Shown: positions 33,646-45,699 of the stretch, piece by piece
Position numbering within the stretch: position 1 is the stretch's first letter
How the letters are laid out: each line of letters starts with the position of its first letter
Assembly (NCBI RefSeq): GCF_003667315.2
Contig: NZ_RCTZ02000008.1
Coordinates: forward strand, 1 to 64,000
Direction of reading: 5' to 3'
Origin: Tropicibacter alexandrii
GTDB taxonomy: Bacteria > Pseudomonadota > Alphaproteobacteria > Rhodobacterales > Rhodobacteraceae
Length of the DNA: 64,000 nucleotides
Program-made: the position numbers and the translations under genes
Notes under the pieces: model-generated
Databases searched by the model: none
What the model was told of the DNA's origin: nothing
The model's input: the letters and a program-made list of their open reading frames with translations, nothing else

Positions 33646-34842
33646 CTAGGCGAGCCAGCCCGGATCGGCGCCCAGATCGAGCCCCGGAAAGATCGTTTGC
33701 TCGATCGCGGCGCGCTCCAGCCCGAACAGGCCGCGCATGAGCCACCCTAGATGCGCGCGCAGGTCGCGCGTTGGCATCAGGTCGCGCCGTTCGTACAGCG
33801 CCACCTCGTCCAGACCCGGCCAATCGGCCAGAACCCGTCCGCCGCGCACCGCGCCGCCCGCGACGATCATCGCGCCGCCGGTGCCGTGATCGGTGCCGTT
33901 CGTGCCGTTCAGCCGTACCGTGCGCCCGAATTCCGTGACCGCGACAACCGTCGTCTTGGCCCAGACCTGCGCGCCCAGCTTGTCCTGAAGCGTCAGGATC
34001 GTTCGCGCCAGCGCATCCAGCGCCCGCGACAGGGCGCGGTCCTGCTGGGCATGGGTGTCCCAGCCGTTGATCGAGAATGAGGCGATCCGGGCATCACCCT
34101 TCAGCCGCGCGGCGGCGAATTCGGCCATGCGTTCCTCGGCGCCGGTGCCGCGGGCTGCTTTGTTGTCGGCGCGCATCATCTCCATCATGTCGCCTTGGCT
34201 GCCGGTGAAGGCCACGGGATCGCCGTCGCCATCGGCCAGATCAAAGGCCTCGGCCAGCGCCGCCGCCATGGCCGGGTCATCCTGCATCACCAGTTGCGCC
34301 AGCCGGATTGCCTGCGGCGACAGCGCAAGATCGCTGTCCGGCGACCAGCGCCCCACGGGCGCAGGCCCGTTCAGGATCGCAAGCGCATCGTTGCCAATGG
34401 CCCAGGCCGTGTCCGCGCCGCCGCCCAGCACCGGCAAGGCGCGGTTCAGCCAGCCATCGCGCGCCATGCCGTTCGCCATGTCGGTGATCCCGGCCTCCAG
34501 CCAGTCCTGCCCGTCGAAATGGCTGCGCTTGTCGCGATAGGGGGTCGAGACCGCATGGCCAAAGCCCAACTGCCCCGCCTGCCAAAGCGGCGCGAGGCCG
34601 CCCAACGCCGGGTGCAGCGCGAAATACCCGTCGAGGTCCAGCGCCCCCTCGGGCAACGCCCCGCGCAGCGCGCTATAGGTCGGGTCGCCATAGGGCATCA
34701 CCGTCGCCAGCCCGTCCATCGCGCCGCGCAGCACGATGACCACCAGCCGGTTGTCGCCGGGCGCCCCGGCAAAGGCCACCGGCGTCACCAGCGGTGAGGC
34801 GGCGAGCGAACAGGCCCCGATCAGAAATCCACGACGGTCCAT
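33646..34842 (-). CDS. DUF1501 family exported protein
   Basis: The 398-residue protein starts with DRRGFLIGACSLAASPLV, a twin-arginine (Tat) export signal. The body has LVVIVLRGAMDGLATVMPYGD, VSTPYRDKRSHFDGQDWLE and FGRTVRLNGTNGTDHGTGGAM, the metal-site pattern of DUF1501, which is related to the alkaline phosphatase/sulfatase superfamily. It lies 3 nt behind the DUF1800 gene, its near-universal partner. The joint function is unknown; exported enzymatic or surface roles have been suggested. Confidence 0.9.
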   Translation of the reverse strand: MDRRGFLIGACSLAASPLVTPVAFAGAPGDNRLVVIVLRGAMDGLATVMPYGDPTYSALRGALPEGALDLDGYFALHPALGGLAPLWQAGQLGFGHAVSTPYRDKRSHFDGQDWLEAGITDMANGMARDGWLNRALPVLGGGADTAWAIGNDALAILNGPAPVGRWSPDSDLALSPQAIRLAQLVMQDDPAMAAALAEAFDLADGDGDPVAFTGSQGDMMEMMRADNKAARGTGAEERMAEFAAARLKGDARIASFSINGWDTHAQQDRALSRALDALARTILTLQDKLGAQVWAKTTVVAVTEFGRTVRLNGTNGTDHGTGGAMIVAGGAVRGGRVLADWPGLDEVALYERRDLMPTRDLRAHLGWLMRGLFGLERAAIEQTIFPGLDLGADPGWLA

Positions 34843-34845
34843 GAG

Positions 34846-36225
34846 CTACATCCTTTGAAACGCGGGCGAGGCCAGCACGAGGCCCACCCCATCGGCGCGG
34901 CTTTCTGCGGCAGAGGCGGCAAAGCGCACCGCTTCGGGCGCGTCCGGCCCCAGCGCCGTCTCGACGAAATCGCGCGGGTCGGGCAGCACCCGCACCAGAA
35001 GGCTGGGCACCGTGACCGCCCATTGCAACCGCGCGGCGATGCCCTGCGGCGTGATCCACGCCCCGTCGGCCTCGTCCAGCCCATCCGGGCCGTTGGGCTT
35101 TTGCCAGATATGACCCATCTGCCGCATCGGGTCGCTGAAGCGCAGCAAATGCGCGCCCTCGCGCAGCTCGGTGATCATCGGCCCGTCCACCGCCAAGGCC
35201 CGGCAGGCGCTCGACACGAAATCAAACGGCTGCTTGATATTCGCGCCCTCGCGCCCCCACGCATCTGGATGGGTCAGCAGCGCGCGATAGACCGCCGTCA
35301 GGTCGCCATCCGTGTCCAGCCAAGCGGCCTCGACCGCGCCGACCAACGCCTCGGACGGGGTGTCGGATACGAAATGCACCGCCAGTTTGCCCGCGATATG
35401 CCGCGCCGTCGCCGGGTGCCGCGCGAGGTCGCGCAAGACGGCGCGGATATCGTTGAGCGAAGGATTGTCGCCGCCATAACTCTTGCCCAGAACCGTCTCA
35501 CGGCCCGGTTCGGCCAGCGGTTTGCGAAAGGTCCGGCCTACGTTCAGGTTGATCGTCAGCCCGGTCAGCAGCTCGGCCAGCTCGCGGACATCGGCCTGCG
35601 TATAGGGCCCGCCCGCGCCCAATGTGTGCAGTTCCAGCACCTCGCGCGCGAGGTTTTCGTTCAGCCCGGCCCCCTGACGCCGCTGCGCTTGCTTGGAGTT
35701 CGGGCCGACCGATCCCTCTTGGTCGAGGTAATGCACCATCACCGGATGGGTCACCGCCTCATAGAGCAGGTCCTCGAACCGGCCTGCAAGATGGGGGCGC
35801 ATGTCTTCCATATAGGGCGAGGTGCCGCGCCGGATCAGCCCGCGCTTGCCGGTTGCGGTGAAGTGATCCGCCCAGAAAAACGCCAGCCGTTCGCGAAAGG
35901 GGGTCTGGGTCCAGACCCGCCGCGCGATATGCGCCGCCATCCAGTGCCAGTGATCCTTGCGCGCGATCCTGTTGAGATCGCGGATGCCCTGCCGGGCCGC
36001 TTCGGCCAGCTCGGTGCCGCGATTGTCGCGCCGCTGCTTTGCCAGATCGGCGCGCGCGCGCATCCGGCCCAGAAACGTCTCGAACCCTTCGATGGGAAAG
36101 CGGTCGGCGATCGGGTCGGGTGTCTGCAACCCGTCCAGCATCGCCTCGGCGCTGCCGGGCGGGGCGATCTTCGGGGACAGGCCGCAGCCAAATCGCCGTT
36201 CGGCCAATACGGGGTCAAAGCGCAT
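34846..36225 (-). CDS. DUF1800 family protein
   Basis: The 459-residue protein has the DUF1800 marks: RFGCGLSPK at the N-terminus, the FFWADHFTATGKRG segment, NLAREVLELHTLGAGGPYTQADVRELA in the middle, and HIAGKLAVHFVSD. The start at 36225 begins MRFDPVLAERRFG, the expected N-terminus; an earlier start adds unlike residues. It precedes the DUF1501 gene by 3 nt. No function is established; the pair is common in Proteobacteria and Planctomycetes. Confidence 0.9.
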   Translation of the reverse strand: MRFDPVLAERRFGCGLSPKIAPPGSAEAMLDGLQTPDPIADRFPIEGFETFLGRMRARADLAKQRRDNRGTELAEAARQGIRDLNRIARKDHWHWMAAHIARRVWTQTPFRERLAFFWADHFTATGKRGLIRRGTSPYMEDMRPHLAGRFEDLLYEAVTHPVMVHYLDQEGSVGPNSKQAQRRQGAGLNENLAREVLELHTLGAGGPYTQADVRELAELLTGLTINLNVGRTFRKPLAEPGRETVLGKSYGGDNPSLNDIRAVLRDLARHPATARHIAGKLAVHFVSDTPSEALVGAVEAAWLDTDGDLTAVYRALLTHPDAWGREGANIKQPFDFVSSACRALAVDGPMITELREGAHLLRFSDPMRQMGHIWQKPNGPDGLDEADGAWITPQGIAARLQWAVTVPSLLVRVLPDPRDFVETALGPDAPEAVRFAASAAESRADGVGLVLASPAFQRM

Positions 36226-36355
36226 GCCGGCTCTCTCGGGTAACCTCTGTCTGGCATATAGGCACGGGGCGCGTGCCTTGCACCAGCCCATGTCGATCAA
36301 CTTGCGGGGAACCGCCGATGCCTTGGCTGGTTAGTGGCTGGAAAAGGAGATTCCG

Positions 36356-36832
36356 ATGAGTGACATTTACAGCGCCATCAAGGCAGACCACGACAACCAC
36401 CGCAACTGGCTGGCGACCATCGCCGACACGTCCGGCGATTCCGAAACGCGGCGCGACGCGTGGGAGAAGTTCTATGAGGACGTCAAAAGCCACGCCGCCG
36501 CCGAGGAAGAGACGTTCTATTCCAAACTTCTCTCCAAGACATGGGGGCAGGATTCGGCGCGCCATTCCGTGCACGAACACCAGCAACTCGACGATCTGAT
36601 GGAGGAGTTGAACGAGACGGATATGTCCTCGCCCGCGTGGCTGCAAAAGTTCAAGAAGCTGGAGCATGACTACAACCACCACATGGACGAGGAAGAAGAC
36701 GAGGTCTTCACCCGGGCGCGCGAGGTCATCCCCGAAGACGAGATCGAGGGCTATGGCGACCGGTTCGAGGCGCGCAAAGCCAAAGAGCGCGGCCTGATCG
36801 ACGAGAAACGGCAGGATTCGCTCGAAGACTGA
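36356..36832 (+). CDS. Hemerythrin-domain protein
   Basis: The 158-residue protein has the HHE pattern: DHDNHR (about 11-16), SHAAAEEETFY (His46, Glu50), HSVHEHQQLDD (about 70-80) and a DYNHHMDEEEDEVF segment (about 105-118). Such residues bind a di-iron centre that can sense or bind oxygen, nitric oxide or iron. It stands alone between the DUF1800 operon and a small membrane protein. A GGAGA ribosome site precedes the ATG. Confidence 0.92.
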   Translation: MSDIYSAIKADHDNHRNWLATIADTSGDSETRRDAWEKFYEDVKSHAAAEEETFYSKLLSKTWGQDSARHSVHEHQQLDDLMEELNETDMSSPAWLQKFKKLEHDYNHHMDEEEDEVFTRAREVIPEDEIEGYGDRFEARKAKERGLIDEKRQDSLED

Positions 36833-36858
36833 GGCAGGGCCGCTCCGGGGTGAAATGG

Positions 36859-36873
36859 TTAACATACCCTTGA
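36859..36873. promoter_or_regulatory. CtrA-like box (TTAA-N7-TTGA) upstream of the small membrane protein
   Basis: It matches seven of eight consensus bases. It lies 78 bp upstream of the start at 36952. Confidence 0.3.
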
Positions 36874-36951
36874 ATCAACCCGGTGCTGCCGCAGCCCTGC
36901 CACATTGCGTGTGCAATCCTGCGTTGCACGCACTCAGAAGGGGACAAGGCA

Positions 36952-37194
36952 ATGGCAGCAGAAGCAGCCTTGATGATGGCGGTAACGACAGTCTCCCTGT
37001 TGTTTCCGCTGATCGTGGTAAAGTTCATGGTCACGCGCATGTTGCTGCGCAAGCGCGGTGAAGTGGCCGCGCATCGGGGCGAAGAGGCCGGGCGTTTGGT
37101 CATTGTCGCGACTGCGGTGGCGCTGATCTGTGGCGCGGTCCTGATGCTGGGGCCGGACGCTGTCTCGCCCGAGATGATGGCCAGCGCACGTTGA
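36952..37194 (+). CDS. Small two-helix membrane protein, 80 aa
   Basis: The product has two hydrophobic helices (about 6-25 and 48-67) separated by a basic and acidic loop (RKRGEVAAHRGEEAGR). The ATG at 36952 follows AGAAGGGGA. No family is recognised. A bidirectional terminator follows between it and aspS. A CtrA-like box lies upstream. Confidence 0.75.
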   Translation: MAAEAALMMAVTTVSLLFPLIVVKFMVTRMLLRKRGEVAAHRGEEAGRLVIVATAVALICGAVLMLGPDAVSPEMMASAR

Positions 37195-37212
37195 TCCTGC
37201 GCCGAAACTGAA

Positions 37213-37247
37213 AAAGCCCCGCAACCGGGTCGCGGTCGCGGGGCTTT
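37213..37247. terminator. Bidirectional terminator between the small membrane gene and aspS
   Basis: The stem GCCCCGC/GCGGGGC (37216-37222 with 37238-37244) is flanked by A and T runs, stronger on the minus-strand side, where it closes aspS. Confidence 0.8.
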
Positions 37248-37266
37248 CCTATGTCTGATCGGTGGA

Positions 37267-39048
37267 TCAATCTTGCGGGATCACGCGCAGCGACAGTTCC
37301 ATCAACTGGTCCGGCATCGGCTCGGACGGGGCGTTCATCATCAAGTCCTGCGCCTGCTGGTTCATCGGGAACATGATGACCTCGCGGATGTTCTGTTCAT
37401 CCGCCAGCAGCATCACGATCCGGTCGATGCCCGCAGCACAGCCACCATGCGGCGGCGCGCCGAAATGGAACGCCTGATACAGGGCGCCAAAGCGCGACTT
37501 GACCTCGTCCTCGCCATAGCCTGCGATCTCGAACGCCTTCAACATGACGTCCGGCTTGTGGTTGCGGATCGCGCCCGAGACCAGTTCGTAGCCGTTGCAG
37601 GCCAGATCGTACTGATAGCCCTTGACCGCCTTCGGGTCGCCCATCAGCGCGTCCATCCCGCCTTGCGGCATGGAGAAGGGGTTGTGCTCGAAGTCGATCT
37701 CGCCGGTCTCGGCGTCCTGCTCGTAGATCGGGAAATCCACGATCCACGCAAAGGCAAAGCGGTTGGTGTCGGTCAGGTTCAGTTCCGCGCCGATCACGTC
37801 GCGCGCCTTGCCCGCCACGCGTTCGAACGAGGACGGCTTGCCACCAAGGAAGAAGGCCGCATCGCCGACACCCAGACCCAGCTGTTCCCGGATCGCCTCG
37901 GTGCGCTCGGGGCCGATGTTCTTGGCCAGCGGGCCGGCGGCTTCCATGCCGTCGCCCTGGTCGCGCCAGAAGATATAGCCCATGCCCGGCAGGCCCTCTT
38001 TCTGGGCAAAGGCGTTCATGCGGTCGCAGAACTTGCGGCTGCCGCCGGTGGGCGCGGGGATGGCGCGGATCTGGGTGCCGTCCTGCTCCAACAGCTTGGC
38101 AAAGATCGCAAAGCCAGAGCCACGGAAATGCTCGGACACGTCCTGCATCTCGATCGGGTTGCGCAGGTCGGGCTTGTCGGTGCCGTATTTCAGCGCCGCC
38201 TCGGCATAGGGAATCTGCGGCCAGCTTTCGGGTGCATCCACCGAACGACCCCCGCCGAATTCCTCGAAAATCCCCGCGATGACGGGCGAGATGGTGTCGA
38301 ACACGTCCTGCTGCTCGACAAAAGACATCTCCATATCGAGCTGGTAGAAATCGGTGGGCGAACGGTCGGCGCGCGGGTCTTCGTCGCGGAAGCAGGGCGC
38401 GATCTGGAAATACTTGTCGTAGCCCGACACCATGATCAGCTGCTTGAACTGCTGGGGGGCCTGCGGCAGCGCGTAGAACTTGCCCGGATGCAGACGGCTG
38501 GGGACCAGAAAGTCGCGCGCGCCCTCGGGGGACGAGGCGGTGATGATCGGTGTCTGATACTCGCGGAAGCCCTTGTCCCACATGCGGCGGCGCATCGATG
38601 CCACCACGTCCGAGCGCATCGTCATGTTGCGCTGCATCGCCTCGCGGCGCAGGTCGAGATAGCGGTATTTCAGGCGGGTTTCCTCGGGGTATTCCTGATC
38701 GCCAAAGACGATCAGCGGCAGTTCCTGCGCCGAGCCCAGCACTTCGAGGTCACGGATATAGACCTCGATCTCGCCGGTGGGCAGCTTGGGATTCACGAGG
38801 CTTTCGTCGCGCGCCTTCACGTTGCCGTCGATCCGGATGCACCATTCGGACCGCACCTTTTCGACGTCCTTGAACACCGGGCTGTCGGGGTCGCACAGCA
38901 CCTGTGTCACGCCGTAATGGTCGCGCAGATCGATGAACAACACGCCGCCATGGTCGCGGATGCGGTGCACCCAGCCGGACAGGCGAACGGTCTCGCCCAC
39001 GTTTTCCTTGGTCAGTTGGGCGCAGGTATGGCTGCGATAGGCGTGCAT
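37267..39048 (-). CDS. aspS: Aspartyl-tRNA synthetase
   Basis: The enzyme charges tRNA with aspartate (in alphaproteobacteria often non-discriminating, also tRNA-Asn). The product has 593 residues, the bacterial-type length with the GAD insertion domain. The anticodon-binding OB fold starts [25 protein letters not shown]. Class II motifs are seen as [40 protein letters not shown] and the [16 protein letters not shown] motif 3. The start at 39048 gives the conserved MHAYRSHTC; an upstream ATG adds nine unlike residues. Confidence 0.97.
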   Translation of the reverse strand: MHAYRSHTCAQLTKENVGETVRLSGWVHRIRDHGGVLFIDLRDHYGVTQVLCDPDSPVFKDVEKVRSEWCIRIDGNVKARDESLVNPKLPTGEIEVYIRDLEVLGSAQELPLIVFGDQEYPEETRLKYRYLDLRREAMQRNMTMRSDVVASMRRRMWDKGFREYQTPIITASSPEGARDFLVPSRLHPGKFYALPQAPQQFKQLIMVSGYDKYFQIAPCFRDEDPRADRSPTDFYQLDMEMSFVEQQDVFDTISPVIAGIFEEFGGGRSVDAPESWPQIPYAEAALKYGTDKPDLRNPIEMQDVSEHFRGSGFAIFAKLLEQDGTQIRAIPAPTGGSRKFCDRMNAFAQKEGLPGMGYIFWRDQGDGMEAAGPLAKNIGPERTEAIREQLGLGVGDAAFFLGGKPSSFERVAGKARDVIGAELNLTDTNRFAFAWIVDFPIYEQDAETGEIDFEHNPFSMPQGGMDALMGDPKAVKGYQYDLACNGYELVSGAIRNHKPDVMLKAFEIAGYGEDEVKSRFGALYQAFHFGAPPHGGCAAGIDRIVMLLADEQNIREVIMFPMNQQAQDLMMNAPSEPMPDQLMELSLRVIPQD

Positions 39049-39208
39049 GGGATCGTCCTCTCGGGGAATGCGCATAAGTCAGGCGCCGATACACCGTTTA
39101 CCCCCCTGAAAGTCAAGGGAAGCGCATTGGTTTTGCCCAGAATCGGCGGAACCGTTAATATGACGGTGCGTTTCATCAAGGTTTTCGGCGAAAAAGGAGG
39201 GTGGGTCC

Positions 39209-40429
39209 ATGTGGGAGAACCTCTTGGATCGGATGCTGGGTCAATTGATCGTCTATGGGCGTCTGCATGTGACGGGTCCGGATGGGCTGACGCGCAGCTA
39301 TGGCCGGGACGGGCCCGAGGTGGCGGTTAGGATCACCGACGGGGCGGCGCTGCGCAGGCTTGTCACCCAGCCGTCATTGGCCTTCGGCGAATGCTACATG
39401 GACGGCACTCTGATCGTCGAGGAAGACAGGCTGGTCGACCTTTTGCAGATCATGGTGCGCAACCAGTCGGTGGGCCGGATGCCGGTCTGGTATCGCGGCT
39501 TGCTTCGGGGGCAGGGGGCTATGCGCAACATGGTCGCCCGCAACACGCCATGGCGGGCGCGGCGCAACGTGGCGCATCACTATGACATTTCGGATGACCT
39601 CTACCGGCTGTTTCTGGACGCGGACATGCAGTATTCCTGCGCCTACTGGCCGCGCCGGGACATGAGCCTCGAAGAGGCGCAGGAGGCCAAGAAGCACCAC
39701 ATCGCCGCCAAGCTGCGGATCGAGCCGGGCATGCGGGTGCTGGATATCGGCTGTGGCTGGGGTGGTCTGGGCCTGACCTTGGCGCGCGATTACGGCGCGC
39801 GGGTGACGGGGGTGACGCTGTCGGAAAACCAGTTGGCAACCGCGCGCGCCCGGGCGGCGCAGGCCGGTCTGGACATCGATTTCCGCCTTCAGGACTATCG
39901 CCACCTGTCCGAGAGCTTCGACCGGGTCGTGTCGGTCGGCATGCTGGAGCATGTGGGCGCACCGCATTTCGACGAGTATTTCGCCAAGGTTGCCGATCTG
40001 ATGGTCGAGGACGGCATCGCGGTGATCCATTCCATCGTGAAATCCGGGCCGCCGCGCCCCAACAACCCGTGGATCGACAAGTGGATATTTCCGGGCAGCT
40101 ACGTGCCCTCGGCCTCGGAGGTGTACCGCGCGATGGAAAAAGCATGGTTCCACCAGTCCGACGACGAGTCGCTGCGGCTGCACTATTCCTGGACGTTGCA
40201 TGCATGGCGGGAACGGTTCGAGGCGCACGCGGCCCGGATCGAAGAGATGTTCGACGGGCGGTTTGTCCGCATGTTCCGGTTCTACCTCGCCTCGATGGAG
40301 GTGTCGTTCCTGTCGGGGACCCTGCATGTCCAGCAATGGCAATTGGCCAAGGATATGGGGACGGTGCCGATCACCCGCGACTACCTCTATCCGGCCAGTG
40401 CGACCGAGGCGCAGATGGCGGCCGAGTGA
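39209..40429 (+). CDS. cfa: Cyclopropane-fatty-acyl-phospholipid synthase family protein
   Basis: The enzyme transfers a methylene from SAM to unsaturated acyl chains of membrane lipids. The product has 406 residues. An N-terminal lipid-binding domain (1-110) precedes the SAM fold with VLDIGCGWGG at 177-186. VAHHYDISDDLYRLFLD, SCAYW and VSVGMLEHVG are typical. The RYDISD-type motif and the C-terminal FYLASMEVSF support the assignment. It could act on other lipids, since roseobacters often carry several homologues. Confidence 0.92.
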   Translation: MWENLLDRMLGQLIVYGRLHVTGPDGLTRSYGRDGPEVAVRITDGAALRRLVTQPSLAFGECYMDGTLIVEEDRLVDLLQIMVRNQSVGRMPVWYRGLLRGQGAMRNMVARNTPWRARRNVAHHYDISDDLYRLFLDADMQYSCAYWPRRDMSLEEAQEAKKHHIAAKLRIEPGMRVLDIGCGWGGLGLTLARDYGARVTGVTLSENQLATARARAAQAGLDIDFRLQDYRHLSESFDRVVSVGMLEHVGAPHFDEYFAKVADLMVEDGIAVIHSIVKSGPPRPNNPWIDKWIFPGSYVPSASEVYRAMEKAWFHQSDDESLRLHYSWTLHAWRERFEAHAARIEEMFDGRFVRMFRFYLASMEVSFLSGTLHVQQWQLAKDMGTVPITRDYLYPASATEAQMAAE

Positions 40430-40459
40430 CCGGTTTGCGCCGCGCGTGGCGCGTCGCTT

Positions 40460-40520
40460 GGGGCAGGGGGCTCTGCCCCCCTGGCCTGCGGCCATTCCCC
40501 CCGAGGTATTTGGGGACCAA
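40460..40520. repeat. G/C-rich hairpin and CCCCGAGGTATTTGGGG motif behind cfa
   Basis: GGGGCAG-GGGGCT-CTGCCCC (40460-40479) forms a 7-bp stem. About 20 bp on, CCCCGAGGTATTTGGGG can form a second short hairpin and runs into GACCAAAGAAG. I recall this kind of motif as a dispersed intergenic repeat in Rhodobacterales. Confidence 0.45.
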
Positions 40521-40550
40521 AGAAGCCGCGGGCGGGGTGGGTTTAAGGGG

Positions 40551-40578
40551 TTGAACCCCCTTCCGCGATGTCTATAAC
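40551..40578 (+). promoter_or_regulatory. Candidate sigma-70 promoter of carB
   Basis: TTGAAC at 40551-40556 and TATAAC at 40573-40578 are separated by 16 bp. The start would give a leader of about 65-70 nt before carB. It was read by eye only. Confidence 0.45.
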
Positions 40579-40651
40579 CCACGACAATTTGGGCGCTGAC
40601 CGAGTCACGCGCCCCAAGCTGCTGCGCCATACATCGCCAAAGAGGTCCCCC

Positions 40652-43984
<3,333 letters not shown>

Positions 43985-44109
43985 ACCACAGAGCCGCTTC
44001 GGCGCAGAAACGCCGCCGGGGCGAGAGACATCCCACGGTTGAATATGGCCTTGAGTGCGGGAGCTTTTTCGCTATCGTCAGAGTCAATGTATTTTTGACG
44101 GGCGGCACG

Positions 44110-44436
44110 ATGGGTCTGCGTCTCAATTCTCTTCAACTGGCGGCATTCGATCGCCATGCGGAAGAACGGTTTTTTCGAGAGCTCCGTCGAAGCCTTGCGG
44201 ATGCTTGCGAGACCATGCCCTCTGAAGAGCAAGATGCTCTGTTCACGGTCTGCAGAGCCGACTGCGAAGCGCTTGCGATCACGTCCGAGGCGGCCTTGGA
44301 TGCTTACTTTGAACTGTCTTTTGAACAACGTCGTCCATTACGCTCCATCTCAGAGTTCGTGTCCTTGAACGCCACGGTCTCCCGTCGTTTTAGCGACCCC
44401 GAGAGGTTGGTCCTTGAACTGCGGGAGAGACTTTGA
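44110..44436 (+). CDS. Small accessory protein of a toxin-like cassette, 108 aa
   Basis: The ATG at 44110 gives MGLRLNSLQLAAFDRHAEERFF, then RELRRSLADACETM and a CRADCEALAITSEAALDAYFEL segment. The shape recalls short proteins encoded beside type VI secretion effectors or PAAR genes (helical, with ITSE..ALDAYF). This likeness is from memory, not a match. It is the first of three closely spaced genes with lower GC than the carB and gpmI flanks. A weak ribosome site (GACGGG) precedes it. Confidence 0.5.
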   Translation: MGLRLNSLQLAAFDRHAEERFFRELRRSLADACETMPSEEQDALFTVCRADCEALAITSEAALDAYFELSFEQRRPLRSISEFVSLNATVSRRFSDPERLVLELRERL

Positions 44437-44439
44437 ACC

Positions 44440-44943
44440 TTGCGCAGCCTTCTGAACATCCTGCTGAAGCTCTTGGAAAAGGGTGGGAAAAAGGCTCCCA
44501 AACCGCGTAATGGTCCAAAGCCCTCCACCGGCAAGCCCTGCGCTACGGGAAAATGCAACCGATTGCCAAAGCCCCCCAAAGCACCAGCCAGACGTCACAA
44601 TCCCTGCAAAACCAAGGGCAATGATCCGACGAAGGAAAAGAATTCCATGCTGGATCCTGACGTAGACGTCGCTGGCGATCTGGACGCGATGAAGTCCGGT
44701 AACTTCACCCGAAGCGGCAATGACATCATGGTGAATGGGAGAACTTACGAGATGCATGGCGAAACAGGCACAATCTTTCCCAAATCCGGGCCGGGGGTCG
44801 TGCAGATGGATCGCGGCCAACACCAATTTCTGAAGATGCTCAATAGCGGCAGTCTGGAAAATGCTATGAAATTCGCGAATAATTTTCCTGGGTTGGACCC
44901 GGACAAGGTTGAGGAGGTGCTTGAGCTTTGGAAGAAGTGCTGA
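44440..44943 (+). CDS. Possible secreted toxin-like protein, 167 aa
   Basis: The frame begins at a TTG three nt behind the previous stop, with GGGAGAG upstream. Residues 1-70 are basic, Pro/Cys-rich and of low complexity (KPSTGKPCATGKCNRLPKPP). The C-terminal 90 residues are a compact domain (SGNDIMVNGRTYEMHGETG, FPKSGPGVVQMDRGQHQFLK, FPGLDPDKVEEVLELWKKC). This VNGRTY..H..G..FP.SGPG pattern resembles C-terminal modules I know from polymorphic-toxin-like proteins. No catalytic residues can be named. An internal ATG at 44647 could give a 99-residue form. Confidence 0.5.
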   Translation: MRSLLNILLKLLEKGGKKAPKPRNGPKPSTGKPCATGKCNRLPKPPKAPARRHNPCKTKGNDPTKEKNSMLDPDVDVAGDLDAMKSGNFTRSGNDIMVNGRTYEMHGETGTIFPKSGPGVVQMDRGQHQFLKMLNSGSLENAMKFANNFPGLDPDKVEEVLELWKKC

Positions 44944-45353
44944 TGATGTCCCGATCTGTCCTTGTTGGCCCCCGGCCGCAGGACCTTGGCGCGCTCGCGC
45001 AGGCTTTGAGGATTGCTCCGGCGGACCTTCTGCGTTTTGGGGATGACAGCGACTATGAATTCTTCCAAGCCAAGCGCAACGCGGGTTTGTTTACCCCCGT
45101 GTCCGGCGACTTTGCGGCAAGCTGTGACCTATACCTCTTCGCCATGACCGAAGATCGGTTGCACGGACTGTTGAGGCAGGTGTCATTCGACGGGCGGCGG
45201 GTTGCCATCCCTCTTGAGGACGCCGCAGAGACCGGCCTGCAAGACGGCTACCGCCTGTACGAAAATGGTCAGGCATATACTGCACAGATCGTCGAAGACG
45301 AACTGCTGGAAGAAGTCACAATCACGCAAAAAACGGCACTGGCCGGGATTTGA
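44943..45353 (+). CDS. Possible immunity protein of the cassette, 136 aa
   Basis: The ATG at 44943 shares one base with the stop of the toxin-like gene (TGATG), so translation is coupled. The product is acidic, alpha/beta, with no signal or membrane segment (VLVGPRPQDLGALAQALRIAPADLLRFGDDSDYEFF). An acidic cytoplasmic protein directly behind a basic toxin-like protein is the usual layout of immunity genes. That role is inference. A gene-free, AT-richer stretch follows. Confidence 0.5.
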   Translation: MMSRSVLVGPRPQDLGALAQALRIAPADLLRFGDDSDYEFFQAKRNAGLFTPVSGDFAASCDLYLFAMTEDRLHGLLRQVSFDGRRVAIPLEDAAETGLQDGYRLYENGQAYTAQIVEDELLEEVTITQKTALAGI

Positions 45354-45699
45354 TCGGGGATCGCACATGCGTTGGAATCCTTGCTGCAAGGTTGTCTTCC
45401 ATGGACGACAGTCAAATGGTTAACAAATTTCTTTGGTGCGTAACGCTTGACTCTGCGAAATTTAGCCCGACTGGGCGCATTTCCAGAAAGTCCCGGGCAG
45501 TTTTCAGAATCCGGGCGTGCAAAACACGGTTCACATGTGTGAACACTTGTCCTTAAAAATCAATTAATCACAATATTTTGCGGCAAAATACCAGCGTGCG
45601 CCGCATTAACCCCACCGCCCGCGCCGTTAACCACGCGCCCCCTCCACAACCCCGATCCCCTCTGCTACACCACGCGCGACACCGCTTTGGAGGCCGCGT
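45354..45699. other. Gene-free stretch upstream of gpmI
   Basis: No real gene is seen; a 68-codon frame near 45350-45556 has no recognisable product. It is AT-richer than its surroundings (TTAAAAATCAATTAATCACAA near 45553) and holds the inverted repeat at 45529-45544. It is probably the gpmI promoter region plus the tail of the foreign cassette. Confidence 0.45.
45529..45544. promoter_or_regulatory. Perfect 7-bp inverted repeat (operator-like), GTTCACA-TG-TGTGAAC
   Basis: Perfect arms with a 2-bp centre, in an AT-rich intergenic stretch 156 bp before gpmI. The form is that of a site for a dimeric regulator. Confidence 0.45.

Noticed and set aside
45350-45556. Possible 68-codon gene behind the toxin-like cassette
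   Set aside because: No ribosome site, no recognisable features, and it lies in an AT-rich regulatory-looking stretch.
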